DNA of 64,000 nt from positions 34,043,219 to 34,107,218 of the forward strand of contig OW679197.1 of the NCBI GenBank assembly GCA_940337035.1. The letters are read 5' to 3'. This document shows, piece by piece, positions 46,060-58,295 of this stretch. Made by a program: the position numbers and the translations under genes. How positions within the stretch are numbered: position 1 is the first letter of the stretch; every line of letters begins with the position of its first letter. The notes under the pieces are model-generated. The model saw nothing but the letters and a program-made list of their open reading frames with translations, made no database searches and was not told the origin of the DNA. This DNA is from Agriotes lineatus (Eukaryota > Arthropoda > Insecta > Coleoptera > Elateridae).

Positions 46060-48015
46060 AGTAAGTAAGTGGAAGGTGCCCTTTTACCACGGTAATAACT
46101 TTATAACAGTATGTGTAGCTAACACTGCTCTTGTGTAAGTATCTACTGATTAGTTACAGTTAGTGAAACTCTAAATTGAATTGGAACTCCTGTGGGTTAC
46201 CTGCGCTGCAAACGATTTTACACAAATTCGTGCGGCCAAATTAAATTCTTATTACCTCGACTGTAATTATAAATTTAATTAATAAAACTGGAAAGTATTC
46301 AAATAGCTTAAAAACTTGAATCGGAATTCTGAGTGAAACGGAAATTTTGCAAACCGCGACCAAGAATTCGAACGCCGCCTTAATTAAATTTAATTGAAGG
46401 GCCAATATTTATATTTACTGTAGTGTTGCGAACAAAACACGCGTTTTCCCAGCCGCGCGACTCGATTTTTAAGTCGAACCTCGAAAGTAGGGCAGATCAG
46501 CACACAATTTTCGCGTATTAATTTCCTAATTTTCCAGGTACTAAAGCATGCTTTGCTGGAAACTGTGTCACGGCCCTCGGGCGTTAATATTTCAGTAGTG
46601 GCTCACGCTTTATGAACTCCGTCGCTGCTAATCCAAGAAATAGGAAATTTAAAAACAAAATTGTGTGTAAAAACACAAATGTGACGCCGAAATCGATTTC
46701 ATGCTTGTTGAGTTATGCTCCGGTTCAACCTTGCCCGTGTTTACTCGCCATAAAGCGAGGAAGCCCTGAAATATGTGATACTTTGCGTAACTCACTGACT
46801 GCTGAAATAAGTAATTGTCTTTTTAGTCGCAGCTATTGATTTGCCTCGGGGCACAGATTACGATCTTATTGTGTTCAGTTTTTCAGCTATCAATTTAGCC
46901 GGACGATGAAAGGGTTGTTCGCAGCATTTAGTGTAGGGAAAGGGCATTTTTATGTTTCAAAAGAAAAAATATATGCTACCCTTGTGCGCTGTTCCGTGCT
47001 ATTTATATTCATACCAAAGATTACCATCGACACATAATTAAATTCATTGTCCATCTATTCCTGGCATTCATATTTGATTGAAAATAACTAAGAACACTTG
47101 ACGAATATGATTAGTACGGTCAGCCCTAGTAATTCTCACGGTAAATCAGCCAAAACGTTGCTCGCGTGACGAGTGGTCGCTTTTAATAAATAAAGGACAA
47201 TAAGGAGGAAGTCTAATTGTATTGCAATTAAATCGTCGAACCTTCAAGAATATAATGTATTGGATTATGTCGACAAATTTAAGAATCTTTGATTTATCCA
47301 GTAAAATTAGCACGGAAAGTACTTCTTTCTATAAAAACGCTTTTAATATTCCAATTTAAGTTTTACTAAAGAACTAAAACTAGTAATTCTGACCATTTGA
47401 AAGAGTTTTAGCGTTTAACATAATAACGCTTTTCTTTTGAATATTGTTCGTATTCTGATATAATCACTTTGTGTGAGTGTTATTTCTAAAAATGTCTCTG
47501 AGTTCCTCAAAAGCAAAGCACGCTTTAACTATTCTTCGTTTCACTTCTGTTGTGTGTATATTCCACCTATTCTGCTTACAATTTAGTTTATATACCTACA
47601 TTCTCATTTAACTAAAATTTTTATTAATAGTCACTGAAGCTAAAATAATATAGAAGGCATTATTATATAGCTTAGAACAATCCAAAACCATATACTGAGA
47701 GAGAAAATGCAATGAAGTAGACATCCTGATGATTTAGAGCAAGAGCAACTTGCAAAACTATAGCAAATTTATAATACACATGAGAAGTTGAAGTTTGACG
47801 CAGTAGGAGAAGAAAACTGGGAAACATATAGATCCATGTCATCCGCACCTATCGGTACTGTAATGCGGCGTTTATTTAGCCCCTGTGTTGAGTCCAAACT
47901 GTTATGCGACGTTTATGTACGCCACGTTTTTATTTCAATTTTAATTAGTTGGCTTTTGTTTGCTAGCTAACTCAGTCGTGAATGAATAAAACCCGTTTTT
48001 TACCTTAGTGTGGCG
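46060..48015. other. Non-coding stretch
   Basis: Frames of 75 codons (46612-46839) and 60 codons (47788-47970) show no family. Mixed AT-rich DNA; nothing else recognised. Confidence 0.5.
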
Positions 48016-48019
48016 TCTA

Positions 48020-48280
48020 TACAGTGCCTTCAGAAATGATCGAACGTTTTTTAATGGTCATGGTTATACAACGTATGAATAATATGTTGGTGGTACTATA
48101 AGTCTACGTCAAATTCGAGGTTAGCAGGTTAGGTTTCGCGTCAGTCTGTGTGAAAACTGTGCAAAACCTAACGTGATAACCTCGAATTTGACATAGACTT
48201 ACAGTGCCACCAATATAATGTTCATACGTTGTATAACTTTGACCATTCAAAAACGTTCGAACATTTCTGAAAACACTTGA
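48020..48280. mobile_element. Palindromic (foldback) MITE
   Basis: Nearly the whole 260 bases form one inverted repeat. The left arm begins cagtgccttcagaaatgatc at 48022; the right arm, read inversely, begins caagtgttttcagaaatgtt. Pairing continues through cgaacgttttt, atggtca, ttatacaacgtatgaa and gtcaaattcgaggtta. A TA precedes the left end. The mariner-like ends suggest mobilisation by a Tc1/mariner transposase. It is related to the element inside the DUF4817 transposase at 8880-9045. Confidence 0.75.
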
Positions 48281-48750
48281 CTTAGAGACCTGATTATTTT
48301 TTTTGTAACCATCTCAGCCAAGTAGAAGGCTAGATTTAGTAAAGTTATCTTGTATAATTTCGATTATACAAAATTGATTATACTAGAATAACTTCACTAG
48401 ACAACGCAATACATAACTTTTGTCAACTTTATGTTGATTTCATGGAGATGACTTTCATCTAGGTTAATACAAACAAATCGAACTGCCAATAAAATATTTA
48501 TTTGATCCTAAAATTAAAATTTACTCAAAAAATAATCAAATCGAATACAATGCGTAATTCGAACAGGTCCTCCGCTGACGCGTTATATACTGTCAACAAC
48601 AGAATATAGTCGAATTAATTTACTACGTTCTAAAAGTTATGCTCTACTTTACTGGCTTTGATACTTGCATTGATATGTGCGAGTTTACAGTTAGTTTGCA
48701 ATTCTACGGGCTAAAAGCTGTGTCTACTTGTTTTGATAACTTATATAAAA
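48281..48750. other. Non-coding spacer
   Basis: AT-rich, no open frame of note, no repeat recognised. Confidence 0.5.
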
Positions 48751-48753
48751 TTC

Positions 48754-49054
48754 TAGCTGACCCGGCAAACGTTGTTTTGGATTATGACATAATGGGAAAA
48801 ACCCTTAAAACCATTAAGCACAGAATCATGAAAGTATGACTGCAAATAGAAAGTCGTACAGTGTAGAGAAAAACACACATTCGATATTTTCGAATTTTGC
48901 GGCTTTGGATTTGTTCGAATTTTCTTTTTTTCTAACCACCTCGGGAGTAAGACGAACACAACAAAAAAAACATCCAAATCGGTCAAGTCGTTCTCGAGTT
49001 TTTGCGTTACTAACACACTAACACACGACGATTGATTTTTATATATACAGAAGA
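48754..49054 (+). mobile_element. RTE-type LINE 3' end or derived SINE
   Basis: agctgacccggcaaacgttg opens a 300-base unit. The unit later has aaatcggtcaagtcgttctc and gagtttttgcgttactaaca, and closes with an AT-rich tail (tttttatatatacagaag). The order (a CAAACGTTGTTTTG-like block, an aaatcgg-x-x-x-agt-x-gtt-x-x-gag block, taacac repeats, tatata tail) matches widespread arthropod RTE 3' ends. No coding part is attached. Confidence 0.5.
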
Positions 49055-49358
49055 CTAGAATACTATATCAAACATTAACGTTAACAATATTCCGGGCGCA
49101 ATAATATCCGAACACTCCGCTCAATTCACTTTAAGGTGCACCGCCTCATGCGCAATGACTAACCTACGGTAAACGAGTCTCTAACCACTACCGATTAATG
49201 GGCGACGATTATCCACTCAAAGCATAATCACTATCATTTTTTCAATGACTCACACGACGCCTCGCTCAACGATGACGCACTATTTCGCAATCGCTTCAAA
49301 TGTGATATCGGTTTAGCCTTGGCTCACAGGCTCAATCAAACACATTATCTCTTTCACT

Positions 49359-50910
49359 CTAGTCGTATACTTCATGTCTGAAGTGTCGTGATCTCATGGT
49401 TGCTATTACGCTGTGGTTTGGGCAATGTTCCTCTATTTTTCCCTGTCTGAGGCGTGCCTGATGTTTTCTTGAAACGGTGTGCCGGTGAATTGCTTGACTT
49501 GGTCTATCCATCGTCTTGGGGAGCGTCTTCGAGGTCGTTTCCCTTTTAGCTTCCCCTGAACAACAAGTTTTTCTAGGTTGTCGTCCTTCCTTCTGGTGAC
49601 GTGTCCAAAGTATTTCAAGATTCGTCGCTTTACTACACTTGACAGCCTTTCCTGAATTCCCAGTTCTTCCAGTATGGAAACATTGTTTCTCTGTGCTGTA
49701 CAAGGGATCTTCAGGAGTCTTCTCCACACCCACATCTCGAAGGCATCCAGCTTTTTAATGTCTGCGGCCCTCAAGGTCCAAGATTCCGCTCCGTATATGG
49801 CAATGGGAAACACAAGTGTTCTAACTAGCTTGCATTTTGTTGCCTTCGTAATGTGGTGGTCTTTCCAAATTTTTGTTAGTTTAGTCATAGATGATTTGGC
49901 AAGCGCTGTTCTTCTTTTTATATCCGTTGATGAGTTGCCTTCATTATTTATGTGGGAACCTAGATAGACTATTTCATTAACATTTTCTACATCACGAATG
50001 TTAGGTGCGGTTGCTACTTTGTTGGTACGATCTATTACCATGAGTTTTGTTTTTTGACGGTTGAGTTTTAGACCGAATCGTAAACTCTCTTGATCAACCC
50101 TTTCAATCAACTCTGATATCTCTTGTTCCTCTTTCGCGAAAGGGTAGTGTCATCCGCGTAGCGGAGGTTATTTATTGTCTTGCCGCCGATAACTATACCA
50201 CCTTCCCAGCAGTCCAGGGCTTTTCTAACTATGTATTCACCATATATGTTAAATAACAAAGGCGATAGGATGCATACTTGGCGTACCCCGCGTTGTATAC
50301 TAAAGGTTTTAGAGATATTGCCATCGACTTTAACTATTCCTGTGCTATTCTCGTATAACTGTGTTAGTAGTATGACAAGGTGTAACGGGGTTCCCATGTC
50401 CAGTAACACTTTCCAGAGTTGAAGCCAATTCACGCAGTCAAAGGCTTTGCTATAGTCGAGAAAACAGAGAAACGCAGGATTCCCGAACTCTCTTGCCTTC
50501 TCAATTATCTGCCGTACGTTCATAACCTGTTCTCTGGTGCCTTTTCCGGTTACGAACCCTCCTTGTTCTTCTGGGATCTGCCACTCTAAGAAGTTTTTGA
50601 GTCGATGTAGTAGGATTCTAAGCATAACTTTACTTGGGTGGGATATTAGTGCGATGGTTCTGTAATTGTTACATTTTTGAGTTGACCCTTTTTTATGCAG
50701 AGGAATAAAGTCGCTCGGCCACTGTCCTGTTTGCCAGATCCTATTGCAAATCTTCCATAAAAAAAGCTGTTTCAGCATTTCTGCACTCACATTATCTACA
50801 CCTGTACTCTTGTTGTTTTTTAAATAACGGATAGCTTGCTCTACTTCTGCTTTTAGTAATGTATAGGCATTAACCTTATTTACTCTCCTGCTGCACACCA
50901 ACGCCTGCAT
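49359..50910 (-). pseudogene. RTE-like LINE reverse transcriptase, 5'-truncated, one central frameshift
   Basis: The first frame (50910-50107) holds KNNKSTGVDNVSAEMLK near residue 30, IPLHKKGSTQKCNNYRTIAL, EEQGGFVTGKGTREQ, FLDYSKAFDCVNW (motif A), QRGVRQVCILSPLLF (motif B, usually QGC) and RYADDTTL (motif C) near 252. A one-base change near 50145 moves the reading into 50110-49433, with FGLKLNRQKTKLMVI, NEIVYLGSHINNEG, FPIAIYGAESWTLRAADIKK, FEMWVWRRLLKIP, YFGHVTRRKD and RRRSPRRWIDQVKQFTG. No endonuclease is attached on the 5' side. Catalytic aspartates persist. RTE placement rests on overall style and could be another clade with the same tail. Confidence 0.8.
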
Positions 50911-51226
50911 TTGACCTCGTAATGGCGACGACTATCAAGATTGGCTTGTATCACGTTCGCTGCTCGTCTCAGTTGTTGTATACAACAGCCGCTGCTACAG
51001 ACTCCTGCTGGGATCTCTATGGATTGCTGGGATGCCTCTCAATACTTCACTTTACCCTCAAAGCTGGGTCTCAGCTCCAAGAAAAGTACACGTTCGCTGC
51101 GGCCTGCGGACGCAATCATTCGCTGTCGCTACTTGAAAGTGAATACCTCCTTCCTCCACAAAACCCGCGAAAACTGGTGTATTTTAGCTCTAACGATAGA
51201 CGCACCCGGTCTGCTCCCAGCTATAT
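50911..51226. other. Junction between two head-to-head LINEs
   Basis: GC-richer than the surroundings. Two overlapping plus frames (50922-51278 and 50941-51237) and one on minus overlap in different phases. MATTIKIGLYHVR at 50922 could be a relic of an endonuclease N-terminus (compare IKIGTYNVR), but what follows is not endonuclease-like. Probably the degraded 5' region of the plus-strand LINE. Confidence 0.35.
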
Positions 51227-54062
51227 ATGCGAACTAATGGCGCACGTTTCAAATATTTCTTTAACTTACTGCAATTAAAGGAGAGAGGAGGAGGAATTAT
51301 AATTAGTCCCAAACTGATCCAGAACACAAAACATTGGGAGCCTATCAGTGCAAGAATAATGTACGTGGATTTGGCCCTACAGGAAGATGTAACAATTTTG
51401 CAAATATATGCCCCAACTGAGGAGTCCAATGTAGAAGACAAAGAACAATTCTACGAACAACTGCAGGAGCAAATGGATAGAGCCACAGAAAGGAGTAGGC
51501 ATCTATTCATCAATGGCGATTGGAACTCAAGAACGGGCAGTAGGCAAGAACTAGGGTTCGGTACCCTTGGGAAGTACGGTGAGGAAAGCATACTAAACGA
51601 CAACGGTAGGCGAATGATCTATTTTTATGTCAGAAACCAGATGTTAATAGGAAACAGTCATTTTAATCATAAAATAATACGTAAAATCACATATGAAGCC
51701 ATCGGGAGAGAAGCAAAAAGCATTAATGACTACATCACATACACAAGGCCAACAAAGTACGCAATATTAGACGTCAAGGTAATAAGAGGCGCAGAACCTA
51801 ACACTCACCATCGATTATTAATAGCAGACACGAGATTCCACAGCCGAAAGCCAAAAAAACCGAAGAAATACGAAAAATTAAGATAAAGGAATTGAGGAAC
51901 CCGGAAATCGCAGAAGAATACAAGAACTAAACAAAGCGCTTAAACAACATAAAAGAGAGGAAACGGAGGAACAAGGAAAGAACATCGTACAGAAATGGAG
52001 AACATTGAAAAACGAAAAAGCCAAAAGGGCATGCGGACAAATCACAGTCAACAAGGGGCAAACTAGATGGTGGAATAATGAAGTACAACGGATAGTAAAA
52101 GAGAACAAAGGCGCTTGGAGAAAATATATAGTTGATAGGACAGATGCAAATAGACAAAAATATATAATGAAGAGAGATCAGGCAAAAGAGATGGTTATAG
52201 CGGCCAAACAGGAAAGTTGGGACAACTTTGGTAAGGAATTGGAAGAAAAGTTTAAAGATGATAATGGAAGAGAATTCTGGAAAACTATTAGAAACATGAG
52301 CGGAAAATAGGGCAAGCAGGCGTGGGGCATTAAGAACAGGGAAGGCAAAATAGAGACAAAAGAGGAAAAAATACTCAAAGTGTGGAGAGAGCACTATGAA
52401 CATAAATTTAAAAATTACAACAGGAGGCCAGAAAGAAGAAGAAACGGAACAATGTATGGTGATGAAGATGATGAAGAGGAAGAAGAGAAACCTATAGAAA
52501 TAGAAGAAGTGGAAGAAGCAATAAGACGGATAAAGCTAGGAAAAGCCGCAGGAAGAGATCTAATAGGTCTTGAAATGATAAGATATGGGGGTGAGGCAGT
52601 AAAACAGTGGATAAAGGATATATTCCAACTGGCATGGGAAGGCCAGGACATACCGAAAGAATGGAATGAAAATATAATCGTACCGATTTACAAGAAGGGA
52701 TGCTCAAATGAATGCAACAACTACAGGGCCATATGCTTATCCTCAATAATACTAAAAATATATTCAAGGACCTTAGAAGAAAGGCTACGAGAAGAAACCG
52801 AAGACAACATGGCAGAGGAACAAGCGGCATTGAGACCCGAAAGACAAACACAAGGCCACATGTTTACGGTACGAATGGCCATAGAAAAAAGATTAGAGAG
52901 AGGAAAAGCGCTATACGTTGCATTTATTGATATTGATTCTGCATTCGACAAGATATCAAGGGAAGGCACATGGAAAGCACTTTCCCGACTAGGGGTAGCA
53001 AAGAAACTACAACAAGCAATTAAAAACCTATATAAAAACACCAAAGGCAGAGTAAGGATAAATGGAAAAGAATCAGAGGACTTTGAAATGGAGAACGGTA
53101 TAGCGCAGGGAGACTCACTCAGTCCTTTGTTCTTCAGTCTGCTGATGAATCAGATCATAAATGAAAGCAAAGAAACAAGATTTGATGTAAGAATCGGATA
53201 TTGGAACCTAGATCCAATTAACATACAAAGTTTAGTCTATGCGGATGACATAGTATTATTTGCAGACTCAACACAAAATCTTCAACAGATAATTAACAAG
53301 TGGAATAGGACAATAACAAGGTGGGGAATGGCAATTAACCCGAAAAAGAGTAAAGTGATGGAAATAACGAAGATGGACAATCAGCAAAACGTACAAATAC
53401 GGTGTCATGGAAAGGAACTAAAGTAGGTCGATAATTACGAATACATGGGCGTGATTATTAATAAAGCAGGCAACCTAGAGCAAGAAATAATTAACAGAAC
53501 AAACAAGGCTAGCAAGATCTATTATGCCCTAAATGAAATAATCATTAATAAAAAAGAATGCGCAACACCGCAAAACTTAGGGTCTATACAAGTATCTATA
53601 TACCTACCCTGACATATGCATCAGAAAGCTGGGTCATGCAAGACAAGGTTAAGGGAAAAGTAACTGCGGGAGAAATGAAGTACCTCAGAAGAATGGTGGG
53701 AAAGACAAAACGAGACAGAATAAGGAATGCAGTGACTAGAGAAGAACTACAAGTAGAACCATTCGCAGAAATAATAGAGAGAAAGCACTTCATGTTGTTT
53801 GGACATTTTAAGAGAATGGGGAACAGGAGAGACCCGAAAAGGATATTGGAAGGAAGACCAGAAGGAAGAAGATATGTGGGAAGACCCAGGGAAACATGGA
53901 TGGAGAGAATGGAGAAAATGGCACAGGCAAGAGGGAAAAGTTTAGCACAACTAAAGAGAATGGCGGCCGATCGTGGACAATACCGGAAATAGACGAGCAA
54001 CCCGACGCCGATGGCATAAGGGATAGGAAAAGAAGAGACTACAATAGGAAAAGTACAGCACA
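50922..54062 (+). mobile_element. RTE-like non-LTR retrotransposon, disrupted
   Basis: Plus-strand endonuclease plus reverse transcriptase with a typical C-terminal tail, with no RNase H and no recognisable ORF1. Left and right limits are approximate; no target duplication was found. The element stands head to head with the minus-strand LINE ending at 50910. Confidence 0.7.
51227..53992 (+). pseudogene. RTE-like ORF (endonuclease + reverse transcriptase), several breaks
   Basis: The endonuclease at 51227-51886 has KERGGGIIIS, WEPISARIMYVDL, LQIYAPTEESNVEDKEQFY, FINGDWNSRTG (usually GDFN), INDYITYTRP (usually D-x-I) and THHRLLIAD (His pair). Two frameshifts (about 51880 and 51930) precede 52005-52310 (TRWWNNEVQRIVKENK). 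An in-frame TAG at 52308 is followed by 52380-53426, the reverse transcriptase: KLGKAAGRDLIGLEMIRYGG, VPIYKKGCSNECNNYRAICL, AFIDIDSAFDKI (motif A), NGIAQGDSLSPLFF (motif B) and LVYADDIVLFAD (motif C). A TAG at 53424 and a shift near 53560 lead to 53558-53992, with LTYASESWVM and RRYVGRPRETWMERMEKMAQ. Catalytic aspartates of the reverse transcriptase are kept. Confidence 0.82.
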
Positions 54063-54069
54063 ACTTTCA

Positions 54070-55080
54070 CTTTAGCGTGTAAATATTAAATAGTTCTAGT
54101 AAACGCGTCAGACACGTTACAGTACTAATTCATTTCTATTTTAAAAAGATGCTCTTAAATGTAGAGTAATAGACAAAATTACAGGTTTTTGTGACACTGG
54201 ATTTTCTCGCATAGCTTTTTCCATGTTAAATTTGTCAGTATTTTTATGGAAGCTGTTACAGTTATATTCTTGTATACAATATTGTAATCGTTTAGCGCCT
54301 CGTTGACGGCCTACACTTAATGTACAAAAGCCATTTCAATCGGTTTCTTCAATTATACATTGCTTCAATTAAAGTTTTAATAATCTGAAACTCGTTTAGG
54401 AAGAGATAATCTACGGCCCTGGCCTGTTGAGTCCCAAACCAAACTCCTCACTGGTATGCAGCGTCCTGAATTTCCAACTACTCTTGTTGAGGACGTCTTG
54501 CTAACCCTTTCCGTATGGTCACAAACTTGTGGAAAATCTGATATTACACTGTCTTGTTCTAGATATCCGGATTTGTTTTATTAATTCAAGAGCATCTTTG
54601 TATTCGTGGGATAATGTCAAACAATTTTTCCGACCCCACATTTGTAATCCTTGGTCTTGTTCGATATGCAGTGAATAGAAAAGGCGTAGTTGCCCACAAT
54701 TTGTACAAGTCGTAATAGTACTTGTGAGCCATTTCAAGAAGTCCAAGAAGTTGCAGTTAATACCTAGTTTGTTACTTAACCTTAAGTTTAAACATTTGCT
54801 TTCCCCATGTGGAGAATTTACATCCGAGCATCATACTGCTGCTATTGTCTTTGATAATTATTTATATCTGAATCGTATATTTCTAACATCTCTTATCTTT
54901 TCGATAATTTAATTTTTGGATGCTTTTGCCCTTATCTTTTCTTGTTAACTACGTTTATAATTTCATGGTAGTTTACTTTCTTAAATGTTCTTCTGTGGTA
55001 AACTTAATTATTTGCCCCATTGTGCTACTGAAATCCTCTATGGGTATGCTGCCTGATTATCTAAGAAGGTTCTAGTGTCC
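54070..55080. other. Non-coding stretch
   Basis: Short frames on both strands (75 codons minus 54519-54746, 62 codons plus 54724) without resemblance. Nothing else recognised. Confidence 0.5.
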
Positions 55081-55083
55081 TGA

Positions 55084-56101
55084 TCGGAGTTGGGCAAAAT
55101 ACTACCACTAGGTATTTAATTACTAATTACCAATTACCGCACAATGAAGTAATTGAGTTACTAGTGATTTTAATTACTGAAATGAAATGGTAATTCAATT
55201 ATCAATTACTTAGTACACAACACAATTACTTTCAACAGAAATTGTCGTACATTTGTGTGTAGTAGTATTTAGATAGCCTGCTATGGAACAATATCGCCTA
55301 ATGAAGCTAGTTGTGAATTGTAGTGGAAAAAATGTAATGATATCTTTACCGTTTTGTACTCTGTAATCTGTACTTGCCGAAGGTCTACGTTTAGCCAACT
55401 AAACTAGTACAGCCTGCACATCCTACACTACGCAAGACACAACGCATATAGAGCCTATCTGCAAACATCTACCATTATTTTTCTCTTTGCTGTTGTAGAA
55501 AATTAACTGATATCCGACTAGCCATAGAAAAGCATGAATTATACTTACAGTGTGTCCCCGGATAAGTGAAACAAAGGTAAAAAATTATAGATTTAAATTT
55601 TCATTTTTTTGGGGTTTATGGCTGCTTGGTTAAGGCGAATTTCTAACAAAATTCAAGTTTTGAAAAATCAAGTATGCCTTGGATGTAGCAAATACGACAA
55701 AAAGTTATTAAGATAAGTTGTTTAGAATCAGCATGTAGGTCCCTATACCAAATTTAAAATCCTCGGCCATCTTTGATCTCTTACATTTTCTTTTATGTTT
55801 ATTGTTTAGGTCCCATATCAAAGAATTTTACTTTTAACAAAGACTGTAATGGAAAAACAAATATTTTTAACAACGTTTTTTATTTCATAATAAAAAACTT
55901 TATTAAAAATCTAATTTTTTGAGTTACCTAATCGAGGTCGGCAATTTAGCAATTGAATTACTAGAAAGTAAGTCTATTATGCGTGTAAAATCAATTACCA
56001 CAAGTAATTCGTAAAGTAATTTAAAATCTTTAGGGTAATTTAATTACCCAAAAGTAATTACGTAATTGAATGTAGCTCTGAGTTTGTAAGTTCTTGATCT
56101 G
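55084..56101. mobile_element. hAT-like non-autonomous element with TAATTAC subterminal repeats
   Basis: The left end ggagttgggcaaaatac resembles the cagagttgggcaa start of many hAT ends. The first 150 bases and the last 150 bases (about 55945-56080) are crowded with TAATTAC/GTAATTA units in both orientations, as expected for subterminal transposase-binding sites. The right end is weak (agctctgag). Nearly matching 8-bp flanks (tcctgatc near 55077, tcttgatc near 56094) could be a decayed target duplication. No transposase is readable. Confidence 0.45.
55550..55915. mobile_element. Mariner-type terminal fragment nested in the hAT-like element
   Basis: cagtgtgtccccggataagt at 55550 resembles the cagggtgtccc-type end at 14340. 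It lies between the two TAATTAC-rich arms and so looks nested. The right limit is uncertain; no transposase was seen. Confidence 0.35.
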
Positions 56102-57690
56102 AGTATATTTGTTGTAATTGAAAAACTTGTTGGCGCTCATGTTAATCGGAAATTACATCATTTAAAGAACCGCACGTCTTCTCTGCAGCTAGTTGACGAG
56201 TCCTGAAATATACTCTCGTAACGTTACATTATTTGATTATAACTAGGGAAACTAAAGGGTGAACTACTTGGGGTGCTAACACTATGTTGGGCAGTAAACA
56301 AGAAACGTCTAATATGGTGATAACGAAATGCATAAAATAAAATTTAATGGGAAGGAGAAATATTATAAAAACTAATCCGAGACCAAACAAAACAGAAACA
56401 CTCTTTACCTAAAAAAGTATTTTGCCGCTTTCTCTATCTCTCTGTATTCTAATTTGATCACAGCCAATATGCTTACTTTGTTTCTCAGTTACATTATCAG
56501 ACTTCAGTTATTTTTTTTTCTTCGATATTTTTACTTTATGATGTTGTTATTTCATATTTCTCCTGCAAATTCAGTCAAAAACAGCCGCGTCTGGGACTTA
56601 ACCCGTAAGATAATCTTCTTTTAAAATGATTATTAGTGCATATTTTAAAAATATAAATTATACTGGCAAGGCGTCCTTGTGCTTAGCAAGAGAGCTATAA
56701 TGTAACAAAAGAACAATAATGATAGATATCGGCAGGATCAGGAATAGCAAAGATCTGTATAAGTGTATACATTTATGATGTTCGCAGAGATTATACTACA
56801 TACATATAATGCAGCTGAACAATGTACTGGTATTGCTAACAGCTATTTCAAGCTTATATTAACAATTTTTCCGATAAGAAAGTTGAAAATTATCTCCATG
56901 TAGGGCAAATAGTTCAGCTGATTTTAAAAGTTCGTTGCCTACTACATGAAACAGAAATCTATCGATACCTGGCGTAGAAAAAGAGGGATAATTGTAGTAT
57001 TGGAGTATTTTAATTAGATTAGCAGCCAGACACTAATTTGGCAAAAGTTCAAAAAGCGTATTGTCCCAAGAGTTCGTTTAAAAATTTAAAAACGAATTAA
57101 GGGGAAATCGATGAAAATGCAAACATTAGATACTACATGTAGCTACGTGACATCCACTAAAAGGTTAAAAGTATAATTGCGTTTGAGTTTCCAACTTTTA
57201 TTGACAAGGATAATACATTTATTTTGATTTTCTTTTCTGTTTTAAGTGAGAAGGAATGATATAATAAAAACCAATACGTCTATATCCTACAACAATAAAG
57301 CGAACCATTGAGGGAGGTGTTTGTCATCTCAACATCTGCTTGAACTATTAATGTGTCTGCATCGTTCTTTGCTGTTTCCACTTTAACGAATTGTGTTGCA
57401 GATAATAAGTGTACGCGTTGAATTTTATTTTTATCGTTCCTTAAAATCTCCTAGCTTCGACGAAATGCACTGAGTGCTTCCTAACAGCCCTTCTTTATAT
57501 TTGTTCAACTTTTGTAATACGTAATTTGTAATCTTAGAATAACCACTGTACGGCCACAGATGATGTGGAATATTTGCCCTGACTTGTAAATGACGTGTTA
57601 TAGTGCGGAACTACTTTGAATTAATATATGAACAACATTTATCAATTTCGTTTATTGTTGACAAGTTAAAAAATCTATGAAAGGCTTTAC
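56102..57690. other. Non-coding stretch
   Basis: AT-rich DNA with no open frame over 60 codons and no repeat recognised. Confidence 0.5.
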
Positions 57691-57798
57691 CCAAAACTTC
57701 CCTCGTCGACACTGTGACACTAAAAAATTTAAAGTAAGTTAGGAGTAAAAATATCTTCACGTTTCTAATACATTAAATACATTTTCAAATTAAAAAAT

Positions 57799-57885
57799 GT
57801 AGCCCGCTGGGGGATTTTAACTCCGCCGCATCTGCGTAGCAGATTGTAACCGCATCGATAAGTCGTCTGCGCCATCGAGACTTAT
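57799..57885 (-). repeat. tRNA-derived SINE head
   Basis: On minus, the start gtctcgatggcgcagacgac carries a good A box (tggcgcagacg). About 45 bases later gagttaaaatccccc is a decayed B box (compare GGTTCRANNCC), followed by gcgggc. The order matches insect tRNA-related SINE heads (gtctcgatggcgcag...). It cannot be a working tRNA gene because the T arm is damaged. Confidence 0.5.
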
Positions 57886-58185
57886 TGAAATGATTGCGGC
57901 CCGCGTACCCCTATTTAAGGGAACGGTCTTATTGTTGAAACGTTTCGACTATTTTCTGGCATTATCCTGTATCTGTTGAGTCCTATTTTCGGCACGTGTA
58001 AAGCCTGACGTATGTAAAAATTATTACTTCCTTCTAATACAAAATTAACGCAAAAATAAACATTTTATTTTTTAAAATGCTCACCCTGCATATATTTGTC
58101 TGAAATTTCACGGTTTCATGCCAGGTATATATATAATGTGTATACAAAATATCAACTTCCTCCGACCAATAGTTTTTGAGTTATA

Positions 58186-58295
58186 CCGCCAAGAGACAGA
58201 GAGACAGGCAGCCAGACAGACAGACAGCCAGAGAGACAGATAGATAGACAGACAGACAGACAGATAGACAGACAGACAAACAGACAGACAGACGG
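58186..58295. repeat. GACA/GATA microsatellite
   Basis: About 110 bases of gaca units with interspersed gata and gcca variants, ending gacggaattg. Confidence 0.88.

Noticed and set aside
51878..53044. Long minus-strand frames opposite the RTE-like ORF
   Set aside because: Antisense shadows; the plus strand has all reverse transcriptase motifs.
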